This document shows, piece by piece, positions 9,678 to 19,218 of a stretch of DNA of 64,000 nt; positions within the stretch are counted from its first letter, which is position 1, and the number at the start of each line of letters is the position of its first letter. The translations under genes and the position numbers were made by a program. The notes beneath the pieces are model-generated. The model was not told the DNA's origin. It did not search any database and saw only the letters and a list, made by a program, of their open reading frames with translations. The stretch covers positions 1,323,494 to 1,387,493 of the forward strand of contig NZ_CP047935.1 in NCBI RefSeq assembly GCF_014279995.1, in the 5' to 3' direction. The DNA is from Synechococcus sp. BIOS-E4-1. GTDB lineage: Bacteria; Cyanobacteriota; Cyanobacteriia; PCC-6307; Cyanobiaceae.

Positions 9678-10346
9678 ATGCCGGTTCGCATCCCCTTGGT
9701 TTCAGGCCTGACGGCTCTTGCCGCATTGCTGTTGCCGCTTCCTGGGGCAGCGCTGTCCGTTGAAAGTGAGTCTCTCAGCGTTGACTCTGCCGAGCAGACA
9801 ACTCAGCCCTCTTCCAAGCGCGAACCCGACCCGATCCCCCCTCTGGCTGCGCCGGTCTCGGACGCTGAATCCATGCAACGGGTTCCCGATGATCTGCTGC
9901 AGCGGCTGGGTTTGCAACTGGTTCTTGATCGTCAACATCGTCAGCTGCTTGTGCTGCACGACGGTGTGCTCACCCGACGCTTTCCAGCCGCAGTCGGCAC
10001 TGTGGGCTGGGAAACCCCTGCAGGCCGTTTTCGCGTGATGCAGAAGGTGAAGAAACCGGTGTGGACCCACCCGGTGAATGGCAAGAAGCTAGGCCCGGAG
10101 GATGAGACCAATCCTCTGGGCAGCCGCTGGATTGGCTTCTACCGCGACTGCAAAGGCCGCGAAGGCTGGGATGGAGAGCAGTACCTCGATATCGATGGCT
10201 GCACGGTGGCCGGCTTCCACGGCACCCCCTATCGCTGGACGGTGGGTCGCGCTGTGTCCCACGGGTGTGTGCGTCTTTACGAGGAGAACGTGCAGGAGGT
10301 CTTCGAGCTGGTGCGTGTCGGCACTCCGGTCACCGTGCTGCCCTGA
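9678..10346 (+). CDS. L,D-transpeptidase (YkuD domain)
   Basis: 222 residues with an N-terminal hydrophobic signal-like segment (LTALAALLLPLPGAALS), a short acidic linker and a YkuD domain. The catalytic motif is HGTPYRWTVGRAVSHGCVRL, containing the SHGCVR cysteine. Such enzymes cross-link peptidoglycan stem peptides or attach proteins to the wall in the periplasm. ATG 9678 follows menB by 34 bp on the same strand. The substrate bond cannot be read from sequence. Confidence 0.88.
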   Translation: MPVRIPLVSGLTALAALLLPLPGAALSVESESLSVDSAEQTTQPSSKREPDPIPPLAAPVSDAESMQRVPDDLLQRLGLQLVLDRQHRQLLVLHDGVLTRRFPAAVGTVGWETPAGRFRVMQKVKKPVWTHPVNGKKLGPEDETNPLGSRWIGFYRDCKGREGWDGEQYLDIDGCTVAGFHGTPYRWTVGRAVSHGCVRLYEENVQEVFELVRVGTPVTVLP

Positions 10347-10418
10347 TCGAACTGATCACCAGGCCTGATCAAACGGCATTGCGCTTACAGTCGCGCCGCT
10401 TAGCCGGATCGATCGTCC

Positions 10419-11963
10419 ATGCGTGTGCTGTTTGCCGCCGCTGAATGTGCACCCATGGTGAAGGTGGGCGGCATGGGCGATGTGGTTGGCTCCCTGCCTC
10501 CGGCACTGACCCAGCTCGGCCACGACGTGCGCCTGATCATGCCCGGCTACAGCAAGCTCTGGAGCCAGCTGGATATTCCGGCTGAACCCATCTGGCGAGC
10601 GCAGACCATGGGCACTGAGTTCGCAGTGTTCGAGACCCGCCATCCCACCAATGGCCTTCCTCTGTACCTGGTGGGCCATCCCGTGTTCGATCCGGAGCGG
10701 ATCTACGGCGGCGAAGACGAAGACTGGCGTTTCACTTTCTTCGCCAGTGCTGCGGCGGAATTTTCCTGGAATGTGTGGAAGCCGCAGGTGCTGCATTGCC
10801 ATGACTGGCACACAGGGATGATCCCGGTCTGGATGCATCAGGACCCTGAAATCAGCACGGTCTTCACCATCCATAACCTCAAATACCAGGGGCCTTGGCG
10901 CTGGAAGCTGGATCGCATGACCTGGTGCCCCTGGTACATGCAGGGTGACCACACGATGGCTGCAGCACTCCTCTATGCAGAGGGTGTCAATGCTGTGTCG
11001 CCGACCTATGCGCAGGAAATCCGCACCTCTGAGTACGGCGAAAAACTGGAGGGGTTGCTGAACTACATCTCCGGCAAGCTGCGCGGCATCCTTAATGGCA
11101 TCGATCTTGAGGCCTGGAATCCGGCCACAGACAAGACCCTGCCAGCGAATTACAGCGCTGATGACCTCAGTGGAAAGCTGGTTTGCAAGCGCGTACTGCA
11201 GGAGCGGATGGGGCTTGAGGTGCGCGATGACGCCTTTATATTGGGCATGGTGACACGCCTGGTTGATCAGAAAGGCGTGGATCTGCTCCTTCAGGTTGCC
11301 GATCGACTTCTGGCTTACACCGATACCCAGATTGTTGTGCTCGGGACCGGTGAACGAGGCCTGGAGTCCGGTCTGTGGCAGCTCGCCTCCCGACATCCCG
11401 GCAGGGTTTCGGTGTTCCTCACCTACGACGACGCACTGTCCCGACTCATCTATGCCGGCAGTGATGCCTTCCTGATGCCGAGTCGTTTTGAACCCTGCGG
11501 TATCAGTCAGCTCAATGCCATGCGTTACGGCAGTGTGCCTGTTGTTCGCAAGGTGGGGGGGCTGGTTGACACCGTCCCGCCGCATGATCCCCGCAACGCT
11601 GTCGGGACAGGATTCTGTTTCGATCGCTTTGAAGCTGTCGACTTCTACACCGCGCTGGTTCGTGCCTGGGAGGCCTACCGACATCAGGACAGCTGGAAAC
11701 AGCTCCAGCTGCGAGGCATGCGTGAGGACTACAGCTGGGCGCGCTCGGCACTGGAGTACGACCAGATGTATAAGGATGTGTGCGGTCTGAAGGAACCCGG
11801 TCCCGATGCGGCGGCTGTCGAGCGTTTCTCTCAGGGCCAGGACGCTGATCCATCACGCAACGGAGCCGTTGATCCGCAGTCCGATCAAGCACCGCAAGCC
11901 GATGGCCGCGGTCGCGGCAGTCGCAACCCCCTGGCCCGTTTGCTGCGTCAGTCACGCTCCTAA
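10419..11963 (+). CDS. glgA: Glycogen synthase (ADP-glucose type)
   Basis: GT5 glucosyltransferase that elongates glycogen with ADP-glucose. N-terminal [27 protein letters not shown] holds the KxGGL/M-type ADP-glucose binding lysine. [12 protein letters not shown] and [10 protein letters not shown] are classical GT5 motifs, and the C-terminal domain has [23 protein letters not shown] with the catalytic glutamate region. At 514 residues it carries a charged C-terminal tail of about 35 residues beyond the catalytic core. ATG 10419 follows the L,D-transpeptidase by 72 bp. Confidence 0.96.
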   Translation: MRVLFAAAECAPMVKVGGMGDVVGSLPPALTQLGHDVRLIMPGYSKLWSQLDIPAEPIWRAQTMGTEFAVFETRHPTNGLPLYLVGHPVFDPERIYGGEDEDWRFTFFASAAAEFSWNVWKPQVLHCHDWHTGMIPVWMHQDPEISTVFTIHNLKYQGPWRWKLDRMTWCPWYMQGDHTMAAALLYAEGVNAVSPTYAQEIRTSEYGEKLEGLLNYISGKLRGILNGIDLEAWNPATDKTLPANYSADDLSGKLVCKRVLQERMGLEVRDDAFILGMVTRLVDQKGVDLLLQVADRLLAYTDTQIVVLGTGERGLESGLWQLASRHPGRVSVFLTYDDALSRLIYAGSDAFLMPSRFEPCGISQLNAMRYGSVPVVRKVGGLVDTVPPHDPRNAVGTGFCFDRFEAVDFYTALVRAWEAYRHQDSWKQLQLRGMREDYSWARSALEYDQMYKDVCGLKEPGPDAAAVERFSQGQDADPSRNGAVDPQSDQAPQADGRGRGSRNPLARLLRQSRS

Positions 11964-12056
11964 AACCAGCGTATCGCCGTCAGAAAAGGCCATGATGGGT
12001 GGGGATTTGCTGTGCACTGACTGGGCAGCACCGGGTATCCATCCCCCAATGCTTGA

Positions 12057-12839
12057 GTGATGCAGGATCAGGACGCAAGGGATGACCGTTCGCTTCCGGC
12101 TCCTTACCAGAGCCCTTGGCAAGCCCTGCGTCAGGACCTTCCAGCTGCGGCTGCCGATCTGCGCCTGCGCTTTCAGGAACTCTGGCGCCGTAATCGTGAA
12201 GGTGATCTCTCCACTCCTGGATTCTGGCCGCAGGATCTGGCCCCTCTGTTCTGGCCTCTGCTGCTGGCCGTTGGCTTGCTGGTGCTTGCCCTCGGTGTCG
12301 TCCAGCTGAGAGCAGCGTTGAGCGTCACCGATGCAGATCCCGTTCCGGCTGTCGAACGCATTCGCACGACACCACTGCCTGAGGCCCGCCCGCTGATGAC
12401 AGAGTCGGACATCTTGCCGGCTGATGAAGATCCACCCCAGATTTCTCCGCCAGCGTCTCCTCAACAGTTGCCGATGCCGCTTGTATCACCGGCACCTGAG
12501 CCTCTCGAATCCTTCAAGCCTGAGCCGCCTGTCCTGCAGGTGGATCCTTTGTTGAAACTGCTGGCGCAAGTGGATGCTGATAGCGCTGCTCCAACGGGCT
12601 TGTTGCTGTCCGCGCGTCCTGTTCCTGCTGAGAATGCTGCGGTACTGGTTGTGGATTCAGATCTGTGGTCGGACCTGCCTCAGGCTCTCCGACGCGAGCG
12701 TGCTGAAAGCTGGTGGCAGACACTGCAGGATCAGGGGTATGACGCCATCACCCTCGAAGATGTCGATCAGCATCTACTGGCCAGACCGGCTCGGGTGGGT
12801 GGCGGCATGATCATGTTCGATCCGTTGCCTTCGCCATGA
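12057..12839 (+). CDS. Single-pass membrane protein, picocyanobacterial, unknown function
   Basis: 260 residues. The first 60 are charged, followed by one clear transmembrane helix (LFWPLLLAVGLLVLALGVVQL, about residues 61-82). A proline-rich linker comes next, then a C-terminal globular segment of about 90 residues ending GGMIMFDPLPSP. I do not recognise the family. Its stop overlaps the murF start by 4 bp (ATGA), so it is translationally coupled to a peptidoglycan gene, which hints at an envelope role. Confidence 0.7.
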   Translation: MMQDQDARDDRSLPAPYQSPWQALRQDLPAAAADLRLRFQELWRRNREGDLSTPGFWPQDLAPLFWPLLLAVGLLVLALGVVQLRAALSVTDADPVPAVERIRTTPLPEARPLMTESDILPADEDPPQISPPASPQQLPMPLVSPAPEPLESFKPEPPVLQVDPLLKLLAQVDADSAAPTGLLLSARPVPAENAAVLVVDSDLWSDLPQALRRERAESWWQTLQDQGYDAITLEDVDQHLLARPARVGGGMIMFDPLPSP

Positions 12840-14224
12840 CGCTGCAGCTTGCTCAGCTTGTGCAGCTCTGGGGGCGTCCCGAGGGAGGTCCGGCAACAGC
12901 TGCGGATCTAGAGCGCGAGCTCGGGCCTGTCTGCACTGACAGTCGTCAGCTGCAACCGGGTGCGTTCTTCATCCCCCTGCGCGGTGAGCGTTTTGATGGG
13001 CATACCTTTCTGAACCAAGCCTCGCAACTGGGAGCGCAAGCTGCCGTTGTGGCCAGTGACTGGAACGGTCCCCTGCCGGAGGGTCTGCTGCACTGGCAGG
13101 TTGAAGACACGCTTTGGGCCTATCAGCAGCTGGCAACGCTGCACAGGCGTCAGTTGAAGGCCGGCGTTGTGGCCGTGACCGGTTCAGCCGGGAAGACGAC
13201 CACCCGTGAGCTGATCCGTGCAGCGCTGGAGCCTCTTGGAGACGTTCAGGCCACGGTCAGCAACAACAACAACGACATCGGCGTGCCGCTCACCCTGATG
13301 GGTGCACACCAAGGCCATGCTGCTGTGGTGTTGGAAATGGGCATGCGCGGCCTGGGTGAGATTGAACGTCTCTCCCGTTGCGCTGAGCCGCAGGTTGCCG
13401 TGATCACCAACATTGGTACGGCTCACATCGGTCGGCTTGGCAGCCGTGAAGCCATCGCAACGGCCAAATGTGAGATCACAGCCGCTCTGTCTCCCCAGGG
13501 AGTGATCGTGATTCCAGCAGGTGATCCCCTGCTGGAAGAGGCCCTGTCGCGCTGCTGGAATGGACGCACGCTGCGTGTTGCCCTTGAGGGTGATGGAGAC
13601 GCTGGCCTCCATGAGAGTGATTGTCCCGCTGCGGATCTGACCGGGGTTTATGAGCCACAGCAGGGTCTGCTCAACCTGGAGGGATTGCGCTTCTCCTGTC
13701 CGCTGGAGGGGCGTCACAATGCCCGCAACCTGATGCTGGCTCTGGCTGTTGCTTCGGAACTCGGTGTTCCCTTGGCCGATCTTCAGGGCCTCGAGGTGAG
13801 CGTTCCCGGTGGCCGCAACAGGCGCCTGAGCATCGGCACACTCAATCTTTTGGATGAGACCTACAACGCCTCGCCGGAAGCCGTGTTCGCAGCTTTGGAT
13901 CTTCTGGCGCAGCAGCCTGGTCGTCGATTCGCCGTACTCGGCACCATGCTCGAACTCGGCGCCAGCAGCATCGAGCTGCATCAGGCCGTTGTCTCTAGAG
14001 CCGTCCAGCTCGGACTGGATGGTCTGGTGACGGTGGCGTCGGGAGAGGAGGCCGCTGCCATGCAGCGAGCGGCGGAGCCTTTAAACCGCTTTGCTCTTGT
14101 GGAGTCGCCCGAACTGGCTGCAGAGGCACTCAACCAATGGCTGCAGCCGGGCGACACGCTGTTGCTCAAGGCCAGCCGCGGAGTGGCTCTTGAGCGATTG
14201 ATTCCTTTGCTCAAGCAACCTTGA
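12836..14224 (+). CDS. murF: UDP-MurNAc-tripeptide-D-Ala-D-Ala ligase
   Basis: Cytoplasmic ATP-dependent Mur ligase adding D-Ala-D-Ala to the peptidoglycan precursor. The P-loop VAVTGSAGKTTTRELI is followed by SNNNNDIGVPLTLM (MurF-typical), EMGMRGLGEI and ITNIGTAHIGRLGS. The C-terminal domain has LDETYNASPEAVFAALDLL. Length of 462 residues is standard. Start overlaps the preceding membrane-protein gene by 4 bp. Confidence 0.95.
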   Translation: MTLQLAQLVQLWGRPEGGPATAADLERELGPVCTDSRQLQPGAFFIPLRGERFDGHTFLNQASQLGAQAAVVASDWNGPLPEGLLHWQVEDTLWAYQQLATLHRRQLKAGVVAVTGSAGKTTTRELIRAALEPLGDVQATVSNNNNDIGVPLTLMGAHQGHAAVVLEMGMRGLGEIERLSRCAEPQVAVITNIGTAHIGRLGSREAIATAKCEITAALSPQGVIVIPAGDPLLEEALSRCWNGRTLRVALEGDGDAGLHESDCPAADLTGVYEPQQGLLNLEGLRFSCPLEGRHNARNLMLALAVASELGVPLADLQGLEVSVPGGRNRRLSIGTLNLLDETYNASPEAVFAALDLLAQQPGRRFAVLGTMLELGASSIELHQAVVSRAVQLGLDGLVTVASGEEAAAMQRAAEPLNRFALVESPELAAEALNQWLQPGDTLLLKASRGVALERLIPLLKQP

Positions 14225-14234
14225 GGATTGGGGC

Positions 14235-14429
14235 TTAGGCCGCAATCTCGCCTGACTTGGCGTCTTCGCAGCGAATCAGATCGATGGAATGGGGATGGTT
14301 GCGGATGTAGGGAACCGCTTCCATCGCCAGCACTCTGGCTTCGAATGCATCACTGGCGTAATAACAGGACTCGATCCGCTGGCTGCTGGCATCGCGATAA
14401 CTCACTGTGTAGCGCTTCTGATCGTTCAT
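14235..14429 (-). CDS. Small conserved hypothetical protein
   Basis: 64 residues from MNDQKRYTVSYRD (ATG 14429); an upstream start at 14459 would add ten residues. It is rich in aromatic and charged residues and has no membrane segment. The pattern (YYASDAFEARVLAMEAVPYIRNHP) resembles short picocyanobacterial proteins of unknown function. It is convergent with murF, ending 11 bp from its stop. Confidence 0.6.
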   Translation of the reverse strand: MNDQKRYTVSYRDASSQRIESCYYASDAFEARVLAMEAVPYIRNHPHSIDLIRCEDAKSGEIAA

Positions 14430-14559
14430 GGATCCAGTGATGGATGCACCCAAAGTCACGCATGATCAGCCTCAGGCCATCAGCAACACCTGAAGAGAAT
14501 CGGGGGATTCGTATCAGTTTTCCTGGTTGATCTGGCCTGCAACAAGTGTTGCTAATCCT

Positions 14560-16137
14560 TCAATCGGTAGTTGAGAACATTGTTTTGAGTTGATCAGCCT
14601 GTGGCAGTTCAATCGGATCCATCGTGACCTCATTCCAGCCATCCTCCTCTCGATTGGAGATCAGGGGAGTCAGTCGGATCTGCAGAGGACTGCCCTCGCT
14701 GATGTCGACTCGCAGGGCGCTGTAAGCCTTGCCGCCATCACAGTCAGCCCAGCTTCTGCCCACATAAAGGTCACTGCTGGCGACTCGTTGCTGCTTTCCG
14801 TTGCTCTGTGATTCGCTCAGGTGCGGTCCCTGTCCGCGTTGGTCACGAAGGCTGTAGCCGCTGCCACCGCAGACAGCCCAGTTGGTGAATGAATCGCCGT
14901 GACCGGTGTCGTGAGTTCTCAGAATCTCCAGGCAGTGCGCATGTCCGCTGAGCACGAGATCGACGGTGCGGATGTTTCGGCTTTGTTTGCCGAGGGCTGT
15001 GTTGACATCATCCAGAACATTGCGCAGACGTTGCCGGATGCCGAGTGTGTCGGCCTGAGACCATTTGGTTCTCTCTGTCACGTAGGGAGGGTGATGCAGG
15101 GTAAGAATCCGGCCGCGTGCACTGGGATCCCGATGGGATGCGATCAGTCCGTCGCGCAACCAAGTCAGCTGTTCGCCATCCTCGGCGGCGTGATGGTGAA
15201 GCCTCCGTTGCAGATCGAGCCGTTCCTCCTGCAGGGTTTCGAGATCGTCCATCAATCGATCTCGTTTTTGTTCGTCACGGGTTTGCAGAGACAGGGCCTT
15301 GAGGCAGCGATTCTGCTTTTCGTCCAGAGATTTCAGCTGTTGTCGCAGCAGCCCCTGGTCATCGTGACTGCTCAACGGAGCAATCAGGGTGTTGGAGTCG
15401 AGCGCGAAGACGTCTACACCGGCATGGCGAAACCGGTAGTAGCGGTTCGGCAATCTGGTGTGATGGCCGGGTTGGTAATGCAGGCAGCGTTGACCATCCC
15501 ATTCAGCTTTGTAGTGCCGGTCGAGATAGTCGTCCAATTGGCTGCTGGGCACATCTGACAGCACATCCATGAATGCATTGGCAAAGCAGCCTCCCTGATC
15601 GGATCCGCGCCATCCGGTGTCCACGTCGTGAAACCACTGCAGATAGCGACGCAGCGGCAGGGTCAATCCGGCCAGTGCTGAGATGATCGGTGCCAGATCG
15701 TAGTAGTCGTGGTTGCCGAGCACCGGCAGAAACGGCTTGTTGAATACCAGTTTCTGCGGGTTGATGCTTTCCCAGTCCTCACCGCCGCAAAGCCATTCCC
15801 GGTAGGGGCGGATGAAATTGTTGCGGTATTGGGCCGCGGCGCCCACCAGGTACACCACATCACCTGTATGCAGCAGGAAAGCGGCCTTGTCTTTGTGCGG
15901 TAGCAGACGTTCAGCGATGTGTCGTGGGGGGCTGTGGCGTCGATGGCGGCCGGTTCCACTGTCGCCGAGCACCAGAAAGTGAAAGGCGGAGTGCTCCTTG
16001 CTGTGCATGCCTGGCTGCTCGATCACCAGCCGTGTCTGGTCAATCCCGCGAGCGCTGATCGCTGGGTGCTGCCAGCGAACACGATGCGCCATGCGCATGA
16101 TCTTGCGCTCGATCGGCGGGTCGCTGGCGAGGTTCAA
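14560..16137 (-). CDS. Calcineurin-like metallophosphoesterase
   Basis: 525 residues with the five metallophosphoesterase blocks: LVLGDSGTG, LLHTGDVVYLVG, LPVLGNHDYYD, LTLHHPPY and VLSGHAHCLEILR, supplying the two-metal ligands. The middle holds a long charged helical insertion (DEKQNRCLKAL to LQEERLDLQRRL). No export signal is evident. The start overlaps the stop of the lipid-kinase gene by 4 bp, so the two are coupled on the minus strand. Substrate unknown; the partnership suggests lipid or nucleotide phosphate turnover, which is inference only. Confidence 0.85.
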   Translation of the reverse strand: MNLASDPPIERKIMRMAHRVRWQHPAISARGIDQTRLVIEQPGMHSKEHSAFHFLVLGDSGTGRHRRHSPPRHIAERLLPHKDKAAFLLHTGDVVYLVGAAAQYRNNFIRPYREWLCGGEDWESINPQKLVFNKPFLPVLGNHDYYDLAPIISALAGLTLPLRRYLQWFHDVDTGWRGSDQGGCFANAFMDVLSDVPSSQLDDYLDRHYKAEWDGQRCLHYQPGHHTRLPNRYYRFRHAGVDVFALDSNTLIAPLSSHDDQGLLRQQLKSLDEKQNRCLKALSLQTRDEQKRDRLMDDLETLQEERLDLQRRLHHHAAEDGEQLTWLRDGLIASHRDPSARGRILTLHHPPYVTERTKWSQADTLGIRQRLRNVLDDVNTALGKQSRNIRTVDLVLSGHAHCLEILRTHDTGHGDSFTNWAVCGGSGYSLRDQRGQGPHLSESQSNGKQQRVASSDLYVGRSWADCDGGKAYSALRVDISEGSPLQIRLTPLISNREEDGWNEVTMDPIELPQADQLKTMFSTTD

Positions 16138-17441
16138 GGGCTGAGACGGATCGGTGCGATGACCTTCAGCGCATCAGGAATCACCGACACGGTCATGCGG
16201 TCGGTTTCCTCGATCTCACCATCAATCACCATGGTCTGCGGTTTTGGAAGCGTCACGCTCAGTTGATGGGTTCGTACGCAGAAGATATCGGCATTGTTGG
16301 CGCTGTTCTTGAGAACTGCCGATTTCGCCAGGCTCGATAACACCGAGAATCCGCCCATCCGTCCCCGTGGCGAAGCGATGATCACCTCAAGCTGGCCGTC
16401 ATCGGGGATCACTTGTCCAAATCCCTGAGCCATCACGGATGTGGCCGGCGCGGCATTGGCCACGGTGATGGCGCTGGCATGCACTTCCGTTGTTTCGCCA
16501 TCGATCATCAATTTGGCATCGAAGGGTTGCTGTTCGACCAGCTGCCGGGCTCCCGAAAAGATGTAAGCCATCGGTCCCAGCATGTTCTTGAGCTCGCGGC
16601 TGGCTTTGTTCACCATGCCGGCTTCGAAGCCAAGTCCTGCCAGCAGGATCATCGGTTTGTCATTGCAGAGCGCCACATCCACCAGCCGCGTGTTGCCAAG
16701 GATCAGATTGGTGCAGGCAGCCTTGACGGACGTTGGAATTCCCAGCGCCACGGAGAAGGCATTGGCCGTGCCCCGGGGAATGATGCCCAGTGGAATGTCC
16801 GTGCCTCGCAGTGCACTGGCCACGGCACCCACCGTGCCATCGCCACCTGAGGCAATGATCAGCGATTTACCCTGACCCTCCTGATCGAAGGCGTTGATCT
16901 CCTTGATCAGTTCGTGGGCCTGCACGCCCGGATCCAGCCCGGGTTTGGTCATCCACACCTCAAGCATGATCTGCGGCTCGAGATAGTTGCGGATCTCGGC
17001 GAGTTCGGCGTTGGGATCACCTTGCCCGGCGACGGGGTTGAAGATCAGAAAGCCTCGGCGACTTCCCTTGATGCCACGAAGGATTGCCGACGCGGTGGCG
17101 GGATTGAGAGCAATCGGCAGGTTGTTGAGCAGCGCTGCGCGTAGCAGGGGCTCTGCAAGCACATCTCCGGCCCGTTCAGCACCTGGGGCAGGGAAATGGA
17201 CAAGGCCGCTGACATCGCCGTGGAGAATCGTCGCGGCCAGTTCGATATCGCCCCCATCAGCGATAGCTCGCGAAGACGTAACAGCGAGATTGTCGAGGCT
17301 TCCGCCGCTGGTCATGCGCTCAAGCACATCCTCGGCAACCAGAAGATCGAAACCTTTGAGCACTTCACTGTTGTTCCCGACCCAGGATCTGAGTGCTGAA
17401 CAGACGTTCAGATCGGCATTGAGAACAATCTTCGACGGCAT
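16134..17441 (-). CDS. Methylglyoxal-synthase-like domain fused to a YegS/DAG-type lipid kinase
   Basis: 435 residues. Residues about 1-125 resemble methylglyoxal synthase: ADGGDIELAATILHGDV aligns with the GGD aspartate region, and ALLNNLPIALNPATA with the C-terminal part of that fold. The N-terminal HDxxK motif is missing (LNADLN instead), so catalysis is doubtful. Residues about 128-435 form a diacylglycerol/sphingosine-kinase catalytic domain: FLIFNPVAGQGDP, IIASGGDGTVGAVASAL, and LGIIPRGTANAFSVALGIP. It probably phosphorylates a lipid. It is coupled by 4-bp overlap to a metallophosphoesterase downstream. Confidence 0.85.
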   Translation of the reverse strand: MPSKIVLNADLNVCSALRSWVGNNSEVLKGFDLLVAEDVLERMTSGGSLDNLAVTSSRAIADGGDIELAATILHGDVSGLVHFPAPGAERAGDVLAEPLLRAALLNNLPIALNPATASAILRGIKGSRRGFLIFNPVAGQGDPNAELAEIRNYLEPQIMLEVWMTKPGLDPGVQAHELIKEINAFDQEGQGKSLIIASGGDGTVGAVASALRGTDIPLGIIPRGTANAFSVALGIPTSVKAACTNLILGNTRLVDVALCNDKPMILLAGLGFEAGMVNKASRELKNMLGPMAYIFSGARQLVEQQPFDAKLMIDGETTEVHASAITVANAAPATSVMAQGFGQVIPDDGQLEVIIASPRGRMGGFSVLSSLAKSAVLKNSANNADIFCVRTHQLSVTLPKPQTMVIDGEIEETDRMTVSVIPDALKVIAPIRLSP

Positions 17442-17487
17442 CGATGCTCAGGCATGAGGTCGGACGTCAGGAACCGGATTGGTCGTG

Positions 17488-17619
17488 TCATTGAGTGCAC
17501 GATCCTTCTCTGACAGTCTGTCGGCCGCGATTGATGGCAAATTCACCATCCACGACACCCTTGTTGGTAGTGGATCGAACGTTCAGCGTCAGCTGATGAT
17601 TGAGGCTGACAGATCCCAA
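17488..17619 (-). CDS. Possible short or decayed ORF downstream of glmU
   Basis: A minus-strand frame reads GSVSLNHQLTLNVRSTT and VVDGEFAINRGR before a stop at 17488. It can start only at TTG 17619, though protein-like sequence continues upstream to about 17690 with no usable start. It may be a pseudogene remnant or chance. The rest of the 290-bp gap between glmU and the kinase gene shows nothing else I recognise. Confidence 0.25.
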   Translation of the reverse strand: MGSVSLNHQLTLNVRSTTNKGVVDGEFAINRGRQTVREGSCTQ

Positions 17620-17730
17620 AAGTGCTGAGGTTGCTTGCCTAGAGGTGCAGGTTTCATCTCCAACTATGGTTGGGAGCAGCCAGGATGTTGCTCAACAGAT
17701 CTGGTGAAGGCTCGGCTCGGAGTTTTGGCT

Positions 17731-19083
17731 CTAGGGCTTTTCTGCAGACCAGTTCTCTTTGATCATCTGTTTGGCGCGTCCAATGGCGAGAGCGCCATCA
17801 GCAACGTTCTTGGTGAGTGTTGAACCTGCGGCCACCGTGACACTCTTGCCCAGGGTGATCGGTGCGACCAGCACTGAATTCGCACCTGTTTTGCTGTTGT
17901 CACCGATCACGGTGCGGTGTTTGTTGACGCCGTCGTAATTGGCCGTGATCGTGCCAGCTCCAACATTCACATTGGTTCCCAGCTCGGCATCGCCGATGTA
18001 GCTGAGGTGATTCACCTTGCTGCCGCTGGCAATGGTGCTCTTTTTAACCTCCACGAAATTGCCGATCTTGCAGTCATCGCCGATTGCTGCCGCCGGACGC
18101 AGGTGGGCAAACGGCCCCAACGTTGTGTTGCGTCCCACCTCAGCCGTGTTGATCACCGAATGGAGCACGGTGACACCATCACCAAGAACCGCATTCTCCA
18201 GAAGGCTGCCGGGTCCTAGTTGACAGTTGTCGCCGATCTGGCAGGTTCCACGCAGGTGTGTCTGAGCTTCGATCACCACATCGCGTCCGAACTGGCAGGT
18301 TTCACTCAGGCTGCAGCTGTCAGGATCAATGAAGGTGACGCCCTCGTCCATCCAGTGCTCCTTGAGGCGCTGCTGCAACAGGGCCTCGCATTGAGCCAGC
18401 TGGCGGCGGTTGTTGATGCCGTTTACTTCGTCGGAGTCCTGCACTTCCAGGTGCATGGCTCGATCGAGCATGCCAACGGTGTCGGTGAGGTACAACTCTC
18501 CTTGATCGTTGTCAGTGCTCAGCGTTGGGAGCACGGCCGCGAGCTTGCGCCAGTTGAAGCAGTAGATGCCCGCATTGGTGAGGTTGTTGCAGCGTTGTTC
18601 TTCACTGCAGTCGCGATGCTCAACGATTGCGCTGACAATGCCATCAGCAGTCGCAAAAACTCGGCCATAGCCAGTGGGATCATCCAGTCGTGCCGTCAGC
18701 AGCGTCACATCGGCACCACTGCTGCGGTGGGTTGCCACCAATTTATCGATGGTTTCCGCACGCAGCAGCGGAACGTCGCCGTTCAAAACCAGCAGCTCAC
18801 CCTCAAAATCCTGCAGTGGCGTAAGCAGCTGTTGCACGGCATGGCCCGTGCCGTTCTGAGGATCCTGCAGCACAAACTCGAGCCCGCCGATAGGACTCAA
18901 CTGTTGTTCAACACGACCGGCCTGATGGCCAACAATCAGGATCCGGCGCTCAGGCTGCAGATTGCCGGCACTGGCAAGAACCCTTTCCACCAGAGTGGCT
19001 CCTGCAAGAGGCTGCAACACCTTCGGCAATGCACTCTTCATGCGGGTGCCTTTGCCTGCGGCCAGAACAGCGACGGCGAGCAT
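17731..19083 (-). CDS. glmU: Bifunctional UDP-N-acetylglucosamine synthesis enzyme
   Basis: N-terminal pyrophosphorylase ([33 protein letters not shown]) and C-terminal left-handed beta-helix acetyltransferase with hexapeptide repeats. The latter carries [29 protein letters not shown] and [23 protein letters not shown]. It makes UDP-GlcNAc for peptidoglycan and lipopolysaccharide. About 450 residues, normal. Start chosen at MLAVAV (19083); ATG 19092 adds three residues. Its 5' end lies 89 bp from the left attachment repeat of the island. Confidence 0.96.
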   Translation of the reverse strand: MLAVAVLAAGKGTRMKSALPKVLQPLAGATLVERVLASAGNLQPERRILIVGHQAGRVEQQLSPIGGLEFVLQDPQNGTGHAVQQLLTPLQDFEGELLVLNGDVPLLRAETIDKLVATHRSSGADVTLLTARLDDPTGYGRVFATADGIVSAIVEHRDCSEEQRCNNLTNAGIYCFNWRKLAAVLPTLSTDNDQGELYLTDTVGMLDRAMHLEVQDSDEVNGINNRRQLAQCEALLQQRLKEHWMDEGVTFIDPDSCSLSETCQFGRDVVIEAQTHLRGTCQIGDNCQLGPGSLLENAVLGDGVTVLHSVINTAEVGRNTTLGPFAHLRPAAAIGDDCKIGNFVEVKKSTIASGSKVNHLSYIGDAELGTNVNVGAGTITANYDGVNKHRTVIGDNSKTGANSVLVAPITLGKSVTVAAGSTLTKNVADGALAIGRAKQMIKENWSAEKP

Positions 19084-19171
19084 GAACAGCAATGCGGATC
19101 GGGCGGAATCTACCGGATGCCCAACTTTTTGTCAAAACCTCTTGCCGCAACAGGTTTGGGGTTTAAACTAA

Positions 19172-19190
19172 CCACACTAAAGGGCACACT
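19172..19190. other. Candidate left attachment site (attL)
   Basis: CCACACTAAAGGGCACACT, directly upstream of the integrase start. It matches the copy at 29290-29308 except for T/A at position 7. It is not inside a recognisable tRNA gene. Confidence 0.65.
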
Positions 19191-19218
19191 AAATCCGTGC
19201 TGAGCTTCTGCTAAGCCC

